NCBI RefSeq assembly: GCF_049445855.1
Contig: NZ_JBMSDV010000002.1
Location: 248,001-312,000 of the forward strand
DNA length: 64,000 nucleotides
Source: JAGOCV01 sp049445855
GTDB lineage: Bacteria; Pseudomonadota; Gammaproteobacteria; Burkholderiales; Burkholderiaceae_C
Direction of reading: 5' to 3'
In this document: piece after piece, positions 1 to 8,230 of the stretch
Layout: the number at the start of each line of letters is the position of its first letter
Position numbering within the stretch: position 1 is the first letter of the stretch
Translations under genes and position numbers: made by a program
Notes under the pieces: model-generated
Seen by the model: only the letters and a program-made list of their open reading frames with translations
Database searches by the model: none
What the model was told of the DNA's origin: nothing

Positions 1-1
1 A

Positions 2-121
2 GCGCAGGACTGGCTCGACACCGAGATTCCGGTGATCAACTGGGTGGTCGGCGGCTATCGCATTCCCGTGAGCTCCGAAGCGGTGGTCCGCATGCAGACA
101 CCCTTCAAGGTCAAGCAGTGA
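2..121 (+). CDS. C-terminal fragment of an unrecognised protein (5' end outside window)
   Basis: An open frame runs in from the left edge and ends at a TGA that overlaps the ATG of the next gene (TGATG). It encodes about 39 residues ending in MQTPFKVKQ. The fragment is too short for me to name a family. The one-base overlap suggests it is cotranscribed with the DUF3617-type gene that follows. Confidence 0.55.
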   Translation, partial: AQDWLDTEIPVINWVVGGYRIPVSSEAVVRMQTPFKVKQ

Positions 122-681
122 TGCTTCGCCCGTCGATGCGTAAGGTGGCGTTTGCCGCCAGCCTCCTGTTCCTCGGCGCATCATCAGCAAGCTTTGCCAA
201 GGACGGTGTGAAGCCGCGTATCAAGGAAGGCAACTGGCGCATCGGCGCGGCCATGGAAATCACGAACATGCAGGGCCCGTCGACCGGGCCTATGGAATAC
301 GAGCGTTGCCTGTCGCCTACGAATACGGACGAGCTGCTGCAGATTCCGCAGGGCGTGACCTGTTCGATCCGCGATTCCAGAAGCACGCCCGAATACATGA
401 CCTGGAAACTGCAGTGTGTGCATGGCCGTGAGGTCGCACACGCGGAAGGCCGGCTCGATTTCGGTGACACGCGCATCACCGGCAAGATCGTTTCACGCTC
501 TACCAGCGCACCCAACGTCCAGGTGACCACGCTGCTGTCGGGTCGCTACGTCGGCCCGTGCATCAACGCGAATGCCGGAGCCAAGGCTGGCGCCAGGAGC
601 GGTCCGCCCTATGCCGACCCGCCCATGCCGCCCACCACGCCGGGCGGCACGCGCTTGCCGCTTTACCCCGAAAAGAAGTGA
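121..681 (+). CDS. DUF3617-type exported protein
   Basis: This 186-residue protein has an N-terminal signal peptide: basic residues, a hydrophobic stretch, and an Ala-rich cleavage region ending near SFAKDG. The mature part starts with a G-x-W motif and has a pair of cysteines about 20 residues apart followed by further Cys residues, the pattern of DUF3617, a family of small periplasmic proteins without known function. The C-terminus is rich in Pro and Gly and looks disordered. I chose the ATG that overlaps the upstream stop codon; a GTG one codon earlier is also possible. Nothing in the sequence ties it to the phosphate genes that follow. Confidence 0.7.
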   Translation: MLRPSMRKVAFAASLLFLGASSASFAKDGVKPRIKEGNWRIGAAMEITNMQGPSTGPMEYERCLSPTNTDELLQIPQGVTCSIRDSRSTPEYMTWKLQCVHGREVAHAEGRLDFGDTRITGKIVSRSTSAPNVQVTTLLSGRYVGPCINANAGAKAGARSGPPYADPPMPPTTPGGTRLPLYPEKK

Positions 682-714
682 CGCTGGCCGCCTGATGCAG
701 GCGGCTTGAAGGCG

Positions 715-754
715 GTGTCATCGATTTGACACACCATCGCAATGAGTGTGTCAC
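715..754 (+). promoter_or_regulatory. Predicted Pho box upstream of phoX
   Basis: GTGTCAT (715-721), a 4-base spacer, and TTGACAC (726-732) give the 7-4-7 layout of a PhoB-binding Pho box (consensus CTGTCAT-N4-CTGTCAT). A further GTGTCAC at 748-754 lies exactly 33 bases, or three 11-bp periods, from the first. The position in between (737-743) is degenerate. The site lies 47-86 bases ahead of the phoX start, which fits PhoB activation. Confidence 0.6.
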
Positions 755-800
755 GCGCGCCCGCGATGCTCTCGGACATCACTGAAAAACGTCCGACCCC

Positions 801-2717
801 ATGAGCAAAGATTTCTCCACGATGGAAGACTCCAACCGGTCTTCCAACCTCAACATCCACGAAGTGTCCGATCCGGCACGCCGCCTGTTCGTCAAGGGCG
901 GCGTGGCCGCTGCTGCGTCGGGCCTGTTCGCCGGTCTGGCCGGTTGTGCCACTGCGTCGGGCCCGCTGGCCAATGCGCCCAAGGGCATCGGCTTCAAGAG
1001 CATCGCCATTTCCACGGCTGACAGCATCGTCGTGCCCGAGGGCTACGTGGCGCAGGTCATCGCGCCGTGGGGCAACCCGGTCGGCCTGTCCGGTGAAATG
1101 CCGAAGTTCAAGCCCGACGGTACCAACACCGCCGCCGAGCAGGAAGCCCAGATGGGCATGCACCACGACGGCATCCACTATTTCGCGATCAACGGTTCGC
1201 AAAGCGGCCTGCTCGTGATGAACCACGAGTACACCGACGACGGCCTGCTGCATGCCGATGGCATGAAGACCTGGAGCGCCGAGAAAGTGCGCAAGGCGCA
1301 GGCCGCGCACGGCGTCGCCGTGATCGAGGTGGAGCTGAAGGACAACCAATGGCAAGTGGTGCAACCCTCGCCCTGGGCGCGCCGCATCACCGCGCGCACG
1401 CCCATGACGGTGACGGGCCCCGCTGCCGGGCACGCCATGATGAAGACAGCCGCCGACACGTCGGGCCGCACGGTACTCGGCACGTTCAACAACTGCGGCA
1501 GCGGCATCACGCCCTGGGGCACGTACCTTACCTGCGAAGAGAACTTCATCAATTACTTCAAGGGTCCGGACACGCCGAACGCGCATGAAGCCCGCTGGGG
1601 CCTGCGCAAGGGCGACCCGGCAGGCTACCGCTGGCACGAACATGACGAGCGCTTCGACGCGAGCCGTCACCCCAACGAGCCCAACCGCCATGGCTGGGTC
1701 GTCGAGATCGATCCGATGAACCCGAGCTCCACGCCGATGAAGCGCACCGCGCTCGGCCGCGCCGCGCACGAAGGCGCGACGGTGGCTGTCACCCGCGACC
1801 AGCGCGCGGTGATCTACATGGGCGAGGACTCGCGCTTCGAATACATCTACAAGTTCGTCAGCCGCGACGCCATCAAGCCGGGCGGTGCGCGCGCCAATGC
1901 CGAGCTGCTGATCCACGGCACGCTGTACGTGGCACGTTTCGAAGCCAACGGCCAGGGCCAGTGGCTGCCGCTGGTGCATGGCCAGGGCCCGCTGACGGCG
2001 GCCAACGGCTTTGCGGACCAGGGCGAAGTGCTCATCAAGTCGCGTCAGGCCAGCGACCTGCTGGGCGCTACCAAGATGGACCGCCCCGAGTGGACGGCTG
2101 TCGATCAGGCACGCGGCGAGGTGTACTGCACGCTCACCAACAACAGCAGCCGCACGGCCGACGGCAAGAACGGCGTGGACGGGGCCAACCCGCGTGCCAA
2201 CAACACGCAGGGCAACATCATCCGCTGGCGCGAGCAGGGTGACTTCCACGGCGAACGCTTCGTGTGGAACCACTTCGTGATGGCTGGCGACCCGTCGCTC
2301 GCACGTGCCGACGCCAAGGGCAACATCAAGGGCGACATGTTCAGCTGCCCGGACGGCCTGTGGGTCGATGGCCGCGGCGTGCTGTGGATCCAGACCGACA
2401 TGTCCACCTCGGCCATGGGCAAGGGTGACCTGGTCAACATGGGCCACAACGTGATGCTCGCAGCCGACACGCAAACCGGCGAGATCCGCCGCTTCCTGAG
2501 CGGCCCGGCGGGTTGCGAGGTGACCGGTGTCACCAGCACGCCCGACCTGAAGACACTGTTCGTGAACATCCAGCACCCGGGCGAGAGCCCGAGCGAAAGA
2601 AGCGACCCGACTAAGCCCAAGGCCATCAGCACCTGGCCGGATGGACCGACAGGCGGCCGGCCTCGCTCGGCCACCGTCGTGATCCGCCGCAAGGACGGCG
2701 GCATCGTCGGCACCTGA
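801..2717 (+). CDS. phoX: PhoX-family alkaline phosphatase (DUF839), Tat-exported
   Basis: This 638-residue protein belongs to the PhoX/DUF839 family, calcium- and iron-dependent phosphatases that release phosphate from organic esters outside the cytoplasm. The N-terminus has a twin-arginine motif (RRLFVKGG, about residues 28-35), then an Ala/Gly-rich hydrophobic stretch ending in LAGC. It may therefore be a Tat-exported lipoprotein. The NYFKGPDTPN region, TCEENF, and the C-terminal GEIRRFLSGPAGCEVTG region are typical of the family. A Pho box lies just upstream and a hairpin terminator follows. The context of polyphosphate, pst and lipid-remodelling genes supports a phosphate-scavenging role. 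Confidence 0.88.
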   Translation: MSKDFSTMEDSNRSSNLNIHEVSDPARRLFVKGGVAAAASGLFAGLAGCATASGPLANAPKGIGFKSIAISTADSIVVPEGYVAQVIAPWGNPVGLSGEMPKFKPDGTNTAAEQEAQMGMHHDGIHYFAINGSQSGLLVMNHEYTDDGLLHADGMKTWSAEKVRKAQAAHGVAVIEVELKDNQWQVVQPSPWARRITARTPMTVTGPAAGHAMMKTAADTSGRTVLGTFNNCGSGITPWGTYLTCEENFINYFKGPDTPNAHEARWGLRKGDPAGYRWHEHDERFDASRHPNEPNRHGWVVEIDPMNPSSTPMKRTALGRAAHEGATVAVTRDQRAVIYMGEDSRFEYIYKFVSRDAIKPGGARANAELLIHGTLYVARFEANGQGQWLPLVHGQGPLTAANGFADQGEVLIKSRQASDLLGATKMDRPEWTAVDQARGEVYCTLTNNSSRTADGKNGVDGANPRANNTQGNIIRWREQGDFHGERFVWNHFVMAGDPSLARADAKGNIKGDMFSCPDGLWVDGRGVLWIQTDMSTSAMGKGDLVNMGHNVMLAADTQTGEIRRFLSGPAGCEVTGVTSTPDLKTLFVNIQHPGESPSERSDPTKPKAISTWPDGPTGGRPRSATVVIRRKDGGIVGT

Positions 2718-2725
2718 CCAACCTC

Positions 2726-2752
2726 AAGAAGCCCCGCCAGTCGGGGCTTCTT
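2726..2752 (+). terminator. Hairpin terminator after phoX
   Basis: AAGAAGCCCC (2726-2735) pairs perfectly with GGGGCTTCTT (2743-2752) around a 7-base loop. The T-rich tail is short and interrupted. Termination may be partial, so some phoX transcripts could continue into the lipid operon. Confidence 0.75.
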
Positions 2753-2782
2753 CGCAAATGAATCCGAAAAGGAGCGAATGCA

Positions 2783-3610
2783 ATGAATGAACTGCCCAAC
2801 CCGACCTTCCCGCTGTCGCCGGCCCGCCTTCCCAGGGGGTCACTTCATCCAGGCGGCGCTCAACAAGCTGAAGCTGGGCGGGGCGGCATTTCCGTGGCCT
2901 GGGCGCGGCACCAGGACGAAGTCCGCGCGGCGCAGCGCCTGAGGTTCGACATCTTCGCGGGCGAAATGGGCGCCCGGCTGGACACGCCGTTGGCCGGCCA
3001 CGATGTCGATCTGTTCGATGATTACTGCGAACACCTGATCGTGCGCGACGCCGAAGGCGGCGAAGTCATCGGCACCTATCGCGTGCTCACACCCGCACAG
3101 GCAAAACGCGTGGGCAGCACCTACAGCGATACCGAGTTCGACCTCACGCGCCTTCGCAGCCTGCGCGAGCGCATGGTCGAGCTGGGCCGCAGCTGCGTGC
3201 ATCCGGATCACCGCCAGGGCGGTGTCATCCTTGCGCTGTGGGGTGCGCTGGCCGAATTCATGGTGCGCAACAAGCTGGACACGATGATCGGCTGCGCGAG
3301 CATCCCGATGCTGCACAACGGCGTGGTGAGCGGCGATGCCGCAGCAAGCATCTGGAACCAGCTCAAGCAGACGCACATGGCGCCGATCGAGCACCACGTG
3401 CTGCCGCGCCTGCCGCTGCCGATCGAGCAACTGGACAGTACGCTGCCGGTGGAGCCGCCCGCGCTGATCAAGGGTTACCTGCGACTGGGCGCGCGCGTAC
3501 TCGGCGCACCCGCGTGGGACCCGGACTTCAACACCGCCGATCTGCCCATGCTCATGCGCATCGCCGATCTGCCGCCGCGCTACCGCAAGCACTTCCTGGG
3601 GGCCGCATGA
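2783..3610 (+). CDS. olsB: OlsB-like GNAT acyltransferase (ornithine-lipid type)
   Basis: This 275-residue protein has the Acetyltransf_5 fold of OlsB and hemolysin-like acyltransferases. OlsB transfers a 3-hydroxyacyl chain from acyl carrier protein to ornithine, giving lyso-ornithine lipid, a phosphorus-free membrane lipid precursor. The signature region ELGRSCVHPDHRQGG (about residues 133-147) and the later GCASIPMLHNG are visible. GGAG at 2771-2774 sits 8 bases ahead of the chosen ATG. The stop overlaps the next start (ATGA). No OlsA-like second acyltransferase is present in the window, so completion of ornithine lipid would need a gene elsewhere. The first 35 residues are low-complexity. 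A different acyl acceptor cannot be excluded. Confidence 0.65.
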   Translation: MNELPNPTFPLSPARLPRGSLHPGGAQQAEAGRGGISVAWARHQDEVRAAQRLRFDIFAGEMGARLDTPLAGHDVDLFDDYCEHLIVRDAEGGEVIGTYRVLTPAQAKRVGSTYSDTEFDLTRLRSLRERMVELGRSCVHPDHRQGGVILALWGALAEFMVRNKLDTMIGCASIPMLHNGVVSGDAAASIWNQLKQTHMAPIEHHVLPRLPLPIEQLDSTLPVEPPALIKGYLRLGARVLGAPAWDPDFNTADLPMLMRIADLPPRYRKHFLGAA

Positions 3611-4518
3611 GGGCCGGGCCCGCGGCTTTCGATCCGCTGGGCCCGTGGGCTGCGGGTCTGCAGGGTGGTCTCGGCGATGAGGCTGATGTGGTCGATGACG
3701 CCGCCGACGCACACGACGGCGAGCCGCGTTGCCGCTACCGCACCATCTTCATCTCGGACCTGCACATCGGCACGCCGGGCTTCCAGGCCGAGGCGCTGCT
3801 GGACTTCCTGAAGGCACACCCGAGCGACTACCTTTATCTGGTCGGCGACATCGTGGACGGCTGGCAACTGCGCCGCCGCTGGTTCTGGCCGCAGGCGCAC
3901 AACGACGTCGTGCAGAAGCTGCTGCGCCGCGCGCGCAAGGGCTGCCGCGTGATCTACGTGCCGGGCAACCACGACGAATTCGCCCGCGCCTTCACTGGCA
4001 ACGCCTTCGGCGGTGTCGAGGTGCTTGAAGAGGCCGTGCACGTCACCGCCGATGGCCGCAAGCTCTGGATCATCCACGGCGACTACTTCGATGGCGTCAT
4101 CCAGTGTGCCAAGTGGCTTGCTTACCTGGGCGACAACCTCTATGAGTTCACGCTGCGCCTGAACCGTCACCTGAACTCGATGCGGGCGCGCCTTGGCCTG
4201 CCGTACTGGTCGCTCTCGCAGTACCTGAAGAACCGGGTGAAGACGGCGCTCAACTACGTGACGGACTTCGAAGTGGCTGTCGCCGCCGAGGCACGTCGTC
4301 GTGGTCATCAGGGCGTGGTGTGCGGGCACATCCACCGCGCGGAGATGCGCATGATCGACGGCACGCTGTACTGCAACGACGGGGACTGGGTGGAGAGCCG
4401 CACGGCGCTGGTGGAACACTTCGACGGCCGGCTTGAACTGCTGCAATGGGGCGAGGCGAAAGCCGAACCCATCCACGCCTACGCCGACCCCGTCACGCTG
4501 GAAAAGGTCAACGCATGA
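3607..4518 (+). CDS. plcP: PlcP-like metallophosphoesterase (phospholipase C type)
   Basis: This 303-residue calcineurin-type metallophosphoesterase has all metal-binding motifs: SDLHIG (D51, H53), VGDIVDG (D81), GNHDE (121-124), HGD (H157) and GHIH (H241, H243). Automatic annotation often calls this family UDP-2,3-diacylglucosamine diphosphatase. The LVGDIVDGW and WPQAHNDVVQKLLR blocks match the group containing rhizobial PlcP as I recall it. PlcP splits phosphatidylcholine or phosphatidylethanolamine into diacylglycerol during phosphate starvation. Four-base ATGA overlaps on both sides, with an OlsB-like gene before and an Agt-like glycosyltransferase after, favour the PlcP reading. Residues 1-43 are an extension lacking known motifs. 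Confidence 0.72.
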   Translation: MRAGPAAFDPLGPWAAGLQGGLGDEADVVDDAADAHDGEPRCRYRTIFISDLHIGTPGFQAEALLDFLKAHPSDYLYLVGDIVDGWQLRRRWFWPQAHNDVVQKLLRRARKGCRVIYVPGNHDEFARAFTGNAFGGVEVLEEAVHVTADGRKLWIIHGDYFDGVIQCAKWLAYLGDNLYEFTLRLNRHLNSMRARLGLPYWSLSQYLKNRVKTALNYVTDFEVAVAAEARRRGHQGVVCGHIHRAEMRMIDGTLYCNDGDWVESRTALVEHFDGRLELLQWGEAKAEPIHAYADPVTLEKVNA

Positions 4519-5603
4519 AGATCGCGCTTGTCACCGATGCCTGGCAACCGCAGGTCAATGGCGTGGTGACCACGCTGGTGGAACTGGTGCGCGAGATCCG
4601 GGCTGCGGGGCATGAGGTGTCGGTCATCGAGCCCGGGCAGTTCCGCACGCGGCCGTGCCCGGGCTACAAGGGCATCGATCTGGCGATCCGCCCGGGCAAG
4701 CAGGTGGCACGCATGCTGGACGAGATCGCCCCTGACGCGATCCACGTGGCGACGGAAGGCCCGCTGGGCTGGGCGGCGCGTGGACATTGCAGGAAACGTG
4801 GCTGGCAATTCACCACCGCGTTCCACACCAGGTTCCCCGAAATCCTCCATGCGGCGGCGAAGATTCCGCTGTCGTGGGGCTATGCGCTGTTCCGGCATTT
4901 CCACAGCGCGTCGTCGGGTGTGATGGTGCCCACGCAGGGCGTGCTGCGCATGCTGGAACAGCGGGGCTTCCGCAACCTGCGCAGCTGGACGCATGGGGTG
5001 GATACGAATCTGTTCAGCTTCTCGGAACGACCGGCCGCGCATGACGAGCTGGATGCATTGACGCGCCCCGTGTCACTGTTCGTGGGCCGCGTGTCCTACG
5101 AGAAGAACATCGAGGCCTTCCTGTCGATGGATTTTCCCGGCACCAAGGTGGTCTGCGGCGTCGGGCCGCTGGAGGCGAGCTTCAAGCAGCGCTTCACGGA
5201 TGTGCGCTGGATGGGTGTGCTGCCACGCGAAAAACTGGCGAAGGTGTACGCAGCGGCCGATGTGTTCGTATTCCCCAGCCGTTCCGAAACCTTCGGCCTC
5301 GTGATGCTCGAGGCCATGGCTTGCGGCACACCGGTGGCGGCCTATCCTGTGGACGGCCCGCTGGAAGTGCTGGGTGACGGGTCGGGCCGGGTGCTGGGCG
5401 GCGTGCTCCATGAAGACCTGCAGGCGGCCAGTTTTGCGGCGCTGGGCGTGTCGCGGCACGAGGCGAGGGCGCGTGCGCTCGATTTCAGCTGGCAACAGGC
5501 GACGCAGGTGTTCATCGGACATCTGGTGGACGCGCGGGGTGGGTTGTCACAGAATCGTCACACGGATGACAGGGTTGTCACATCACTGTCATCCAGCCGC
5601 TGA
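4515..5603 (+). CDS. agt: Agt-like GT4 glycosyltransferase (glycolipid synthesis)
   Basis: This 362-residue GT-B glycosyltransferase of family 4 has the N-terminal DAWQPQVNGVVTT donor/acceptor loop, the FVGRVSYEKNIE linker and the C-terminal E-x7-E motif in SETFGLVMLEAMACGTP. Relatives next to PlcP in other bacteria (Agt) put glucose or glucuronate on diacylglycerol, making phosphorus-free glycolipids; mannosyltransferases share the same motifs. Its ATG overlaps the plcP stop, so PlcP product and Agt substrate are encoded together. The last 20 codons carry Pho-box repeats for the downstream ppk, so the C-terminal residues are partly dictated by a regulatory sequence. Substrate is inferred from context. 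Confidence 0.68.
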   Translation: MKIALVTDAWQPQVNGVVTTLVELVREIRAAGHEVSVIEPGQFRTRPCPGYKGIDLAIRPGKQVARMLDEIAPDAIHVATEGPLGWAARGHCRKRGWQFTTAFHTRFPEILHAAAKIPLSWGYALFRHFHSASSGVMVPTQGVLRMLEQRGFRNLRSWTHGVDTNLFSFSERPAAHDELDALTRPVSLFVGRVSYEKNIEAFLSMDFPGTKVVCGVGPLEASFKQRFTDVRWMGVLPREKLAKVYAAADVFVFPSRSETFGLVMLEAMACGTPVAAYPVDGPLEVLGDGSGRVLGGVLHEDLQAASFAALGVSRHEARARALDFSWQQATQVFIGHLVDARGGLSQNRHTDDRVVTSLSSSR

Positions 5604-5613
5604 ACACTGTCAT
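5544..5613 (+). promoter_or_regulatory. Cluster of Pho-box repeats upstream of ppk, inside the end of agt
   Basis: TTGTCAC (5544-5550) and TCGTCAC (5555-5561) form one 7-4-7 pair. TTGTCAC (5575-5581) and CTGTCAT (5586-5592) form a second, near-consensus pair. A further CTGTCAT lies at 5607-5613, directly ahead of the ppk start. All are on the ppk strand. PhoB activation of ppk is the simplest reading. Confidence 0.68.
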
Positions 5614-5615
5614 CC

Positions 5616-7736
5616 ATGTTGACCCCGCCCGTTCCCGTGGCTTCGGAAGTCGCGGCCCGCGCAGTCCTGCCCGGCGGGCAGGCCGTGCGCTTCCTCGACC
5701 GTGATCACAGCATCCTCGCGTTCAACGAGCGTGTGCTCGATTCGGCCCGCCGCGCCGAGGTGCCACTGCTCGAGCGCCTGCGCTACCTCTGCATCGTTTC
5801 ATCCAACCTCGACGAGTTCTTCGAGGTGCGCGTTGCACCGCATCTGACTGCCGCGCAGGCCCGTGACAGCAAGGGCCTCTACACCACGGACTCTTATGCG
5901 GGGCTTTCCACCGCAGCGCATGAGCTGGTGGCCCGGCAATATGCGCTGTTCAACGACGAGCTGATGCCGGCGTTCGAGAAGCACGGCATCAAGATCGTCT
6001 CGCACGGCGAACGCAATGCCGCGCAGCGCCGCTGGGTGCATGAGTATTTCGAACGCGAGGTGCGGCCGCTGCTGGTGCCCGTGGGGCTCGACCCGGCGCA
6101 CCCGTTCCCGCAGGTGGCCAACAAGTCGCTCAACTTCATCGTGCGCCTGTCCGGCCGCGATGCCTTCGGTCGCGAGAACGAGATTGCCATCGTGAAGGTG
6201 CCGCGCGTGCTGCCGCGCCTCATCCGCCTGCCGGAGAAGGTGTCGGGCAAGCGCACGCTGCTGGTGTCGCTCTCCAGCATGATCCGCTCGCACCTGGCCG
6301 AGCTCTTCCCCGGGCGCGAAGTGGGGCAGTTCTCGCAGTTCCGCGTGACGCGCCATTCCGACCTTGCGGTGGACGAGGACGACGTGCGCAACCTGCGCAC
6401 CGCCTTGCGCCAGGGGCTGCAGCAGCGCCACTACGGTCAGGCGGTGCGACTCGAAGTGTCGTCGGGCTGCTCGGATTTCCTGGCGAACTTCCTGCTGCAG
6501 CAATTCAACCTGCCGCATGAGGCGCTGTACCGCGTGCACGGGCCGGTGAACCTGGTGCGCCTTCGCCAGCTGATCGACCTGGTCGATGCGCCGCATCTCC
6601 TGTTCCCTGCGTGGACGCCGGCCTGGCCGGTGTCGCTGACGCCCGGGCAGTCATTCTTCGAACGCTTGCAGCAGGGCGACGTGCTCATCCACCAGCCCTA
6701 CGAAAGCTTCGATGCCGTGCTGGCGTTCCTGCGCGAGGCCGTGAACGACCCGCAGGTGCTGGCCATCCGGCAGACCATCTACCGCACCGGTGCCGATTCC
6801 GAACTCATGGAGCTTCTGCGCGAAGCCGTGCGCCGCGGCAAGGAAGTGATGGCCGTGGTCGAGTTGAAGGCGCGCTTCGACGAGGAAGCCAACATCAACT
6901 GGGCCGAGCAGCTCGAATCGATCGGCGCGCAGGTGGTGTACGGCGTGGTGGGCCTCAAGACGCACGCGAAGATGCTGCTCGTCACGCGGCGCGAAGGGCG
7001 GCATCTCAGGCGCTATGCGCACTTGTCTACCGGCAACTACAACCGCGTCACTGCGCGGCTGTACACCGACCTGAGCTACCTGACTGCGGATACGCAACTC
7101 ACGTCGGACGTCGAACAGGTGTTCGTTCACCTCGCGAGCCAGAGCCGCCTGCCGAAGTTGCACAAGCTGTGGGTGGCGCCGTTCCAGCTGCACCGCCGCA
7201 CCATCGAGAAGATCGATGCACTGACGGCCGCCGCGACGGCAGGGCGCAGCACGCGCATCGTCGCGAAGATGAATGCGCTGACCGACGACGCGCTCATGCA
7301 GGCGTTGCTGCGCGCGGGCCGCGCGGGCGTGAAGATCGACCTCATCGTGCGCGGCGCGTGCATGCTGCCGGCACGTGTGCCGGGCCTGACCGACAACATC
7401 CGCGTGCGCTCGGTCATCGGTCGCCTGCTCGAGCATTCGCGCGTGTTCTATTTCCGCGATGGTGACGACGAAGAACTGATGCTTTCCAGCGCCGACTGGA
7501 TGAACCGCAACATGCTGCGCCGCGTGGAACTGGCCTGGCCTGTCACCGATCCGCAACTTCGCCAACGCATCATCGACGAGTGCCTGGTGGCCTATCTGTA
7601 CGACGGCCACGACGCGTGGGACCTCGGGCCCGATGGCCAGTATGTCCGCGTCGGCAAGGACGGGGGTAAGGGCGAAGGGAAGTATCCCAGCGCGCAGGCG
7701 GCACTGATGCAACGCTATGCGCCGCGCGGCGGCTGA
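5616..7736 (+). CDS. ppk: Polyphosphate kinase 1
   Basis: This 706-residue protein reversibly transfers the gamma-phosphate of ATP to a growing polyphosphate chain. The N-terminal block DHSILAFNERVLD and SSNLDEFFEVR are typical of PPK1. The phosphohistidine is predicted at H450 in THAK, with the second conserved His at H469 in AHLSTGNYN; the 19-residue spacing equals that of E. coli H435/H454. Family length is about 690 residues, so the gene is complete. It starts 12 bases after agt, without a clear ribosome-binding site, and directly behind Pho-box repeats. sixA follows closely. Regulation by phosphate starvation is inferred. Confidence 0.95.
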   Translation: MLTPPVPVASEVAARAVLPGGQAVRFLDRDHSILAFNERVLDSARRAEVPLLERLRYLCIVSSNLDEFFEVRVAPHLTAAQARDSKGLYTTDSYAGLSTAAHELVARQYALFNDELMPAFEKHGIKIVSHGERNAAQRRWVHEYFEREVRPLLVPVGLDPAHPFPQVANKSLNFIVRLSGRDAFGRENEIAIVKVPRVLPRLIRLPEKVSGKRTLLVSLSSMIRSHLAELFPGREVGQFSQFRVTRHSDLAVDEDDVRNLRTALRQGLQQRHYGQAVRLEVSSGCSDFLANFLLQQFNLPHEALYRVHGPVNLVRLRQLIDLVDAPHLLFPAWTPAWPVSLTPGQSFFERLQQGDVLIHQPYESFDAVLAFLREAVNDPQVLAIRQTIYRTGADSELMELLREAVRRGKEVMAVVELKARFDEEANINWAEQLESIGAQVVYGVVGLKTHAKMLLVTRREGRHLRRYAHLSTGNYNRVTARLYTDLSYLTADTQLTSDVEQVFVHLASQSRLPKLHKLWVAPFQLHRRTIEKIDALTAAATAGRSTRIVAKMNALTDDALMQALLRAGRAGVKIDLIVRGACMLPARVPGLTDNIRVRSVIGRLLEHSRVFYFRDGDDEELMLSSADWMNRNMLRRVELAWPVTDPQLRQRIIDECLVAYLYDGHDAWDLGPDGQYVRVGKDGGKGEGKYPSAQAALMQRYAPRGG

Positions 7737-7756
7737 AACCGGGCAAAGGAGTGCGG

Positions 7757-8218
7757 ATGGACCTGATTCTCTGGCGCCATGCCGAGGCCGAAGAATGGAA
7801 AGAGGGCTGCAACGATCTGGAGCGCTCCCTCACATCACGCGGCGAAAAGCAGGCCGCGCGCATGTCGCAGTGGCTCGACCGGCAGTTGCCTGAAGGCGTG
7901 CGCATCCTCTGCAGTCCGGCGCGGCGCACCGAGCAGACCGTGCTGGCGCTGGGCCGCAAGTACAAGCTGCGCAATGAACTCGCGCCCGATGGTACGGTGG
8001 AACAACTACTCGAACTCGTTCAATGGCCTTCGAGCCGCCAGACCTTCCTGGTCGTCGGCCACCAGCCGTTGCTGGGGCAGACGATTTCTCAGCTGGTGGG
8101 GCTGAAGGAAGAGGAGTGCACCGTGCGCAAAGGCGCCGTCTGGTGGCTGCGCCTGCGCGAGCGTGCGGGCGTGCAGCAGACCGTGGTGGTCACCGTGCAG
8201 TCGCCGGAGCTTCTCTGA
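7757..8218 (+). CDS. sixA: SixA-like histidine phosphatase
   Basis: This 153-residue member of the histidine phosphatase superfamily begins with the catalytic RHAEAE motif (LILWRHAEAE). It has CSPARRTEQT for the second phosphate-binding Arg and the C-terminal VGHQP with the second catalytic His. The small size matches SixA, which removes phosphate from histidine of phosphotransfer proteins. AAAGGA lies 6 bases ahead of the chosen ATG; a GTG two codons earlier is less well placed. It follows ppk by 20 bases, as is common in betaproteobacteria, so it is likely in the same transcript. Its physiological target is not evident from the sequence. Confidence 0.82.
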   Translation: MDLILWRHAEAEEWKEGCNDLERSLTSRGEKQAARMSQWLDRQLPEGVRILCSPARRTEQTVLALGRKYKLRNELAPDGTVEQLLELVQWPSSRQTFLVVGHQPLLGQTISQLVGLKEEECTVRKGAVWWLRLRERAGVQQTVVVTVQSPELL

Positions 8219-8230
8219 GCAGGGATCCGA

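Noticed and set aside
663..2576. Minus-strand open frame of 637 codons opposite phoX
   Set aside because: It is a mirror of phoX with a His/Ala/Val-rich translation and no ribosome-binding site. phoX has Tat signal and family motifs.
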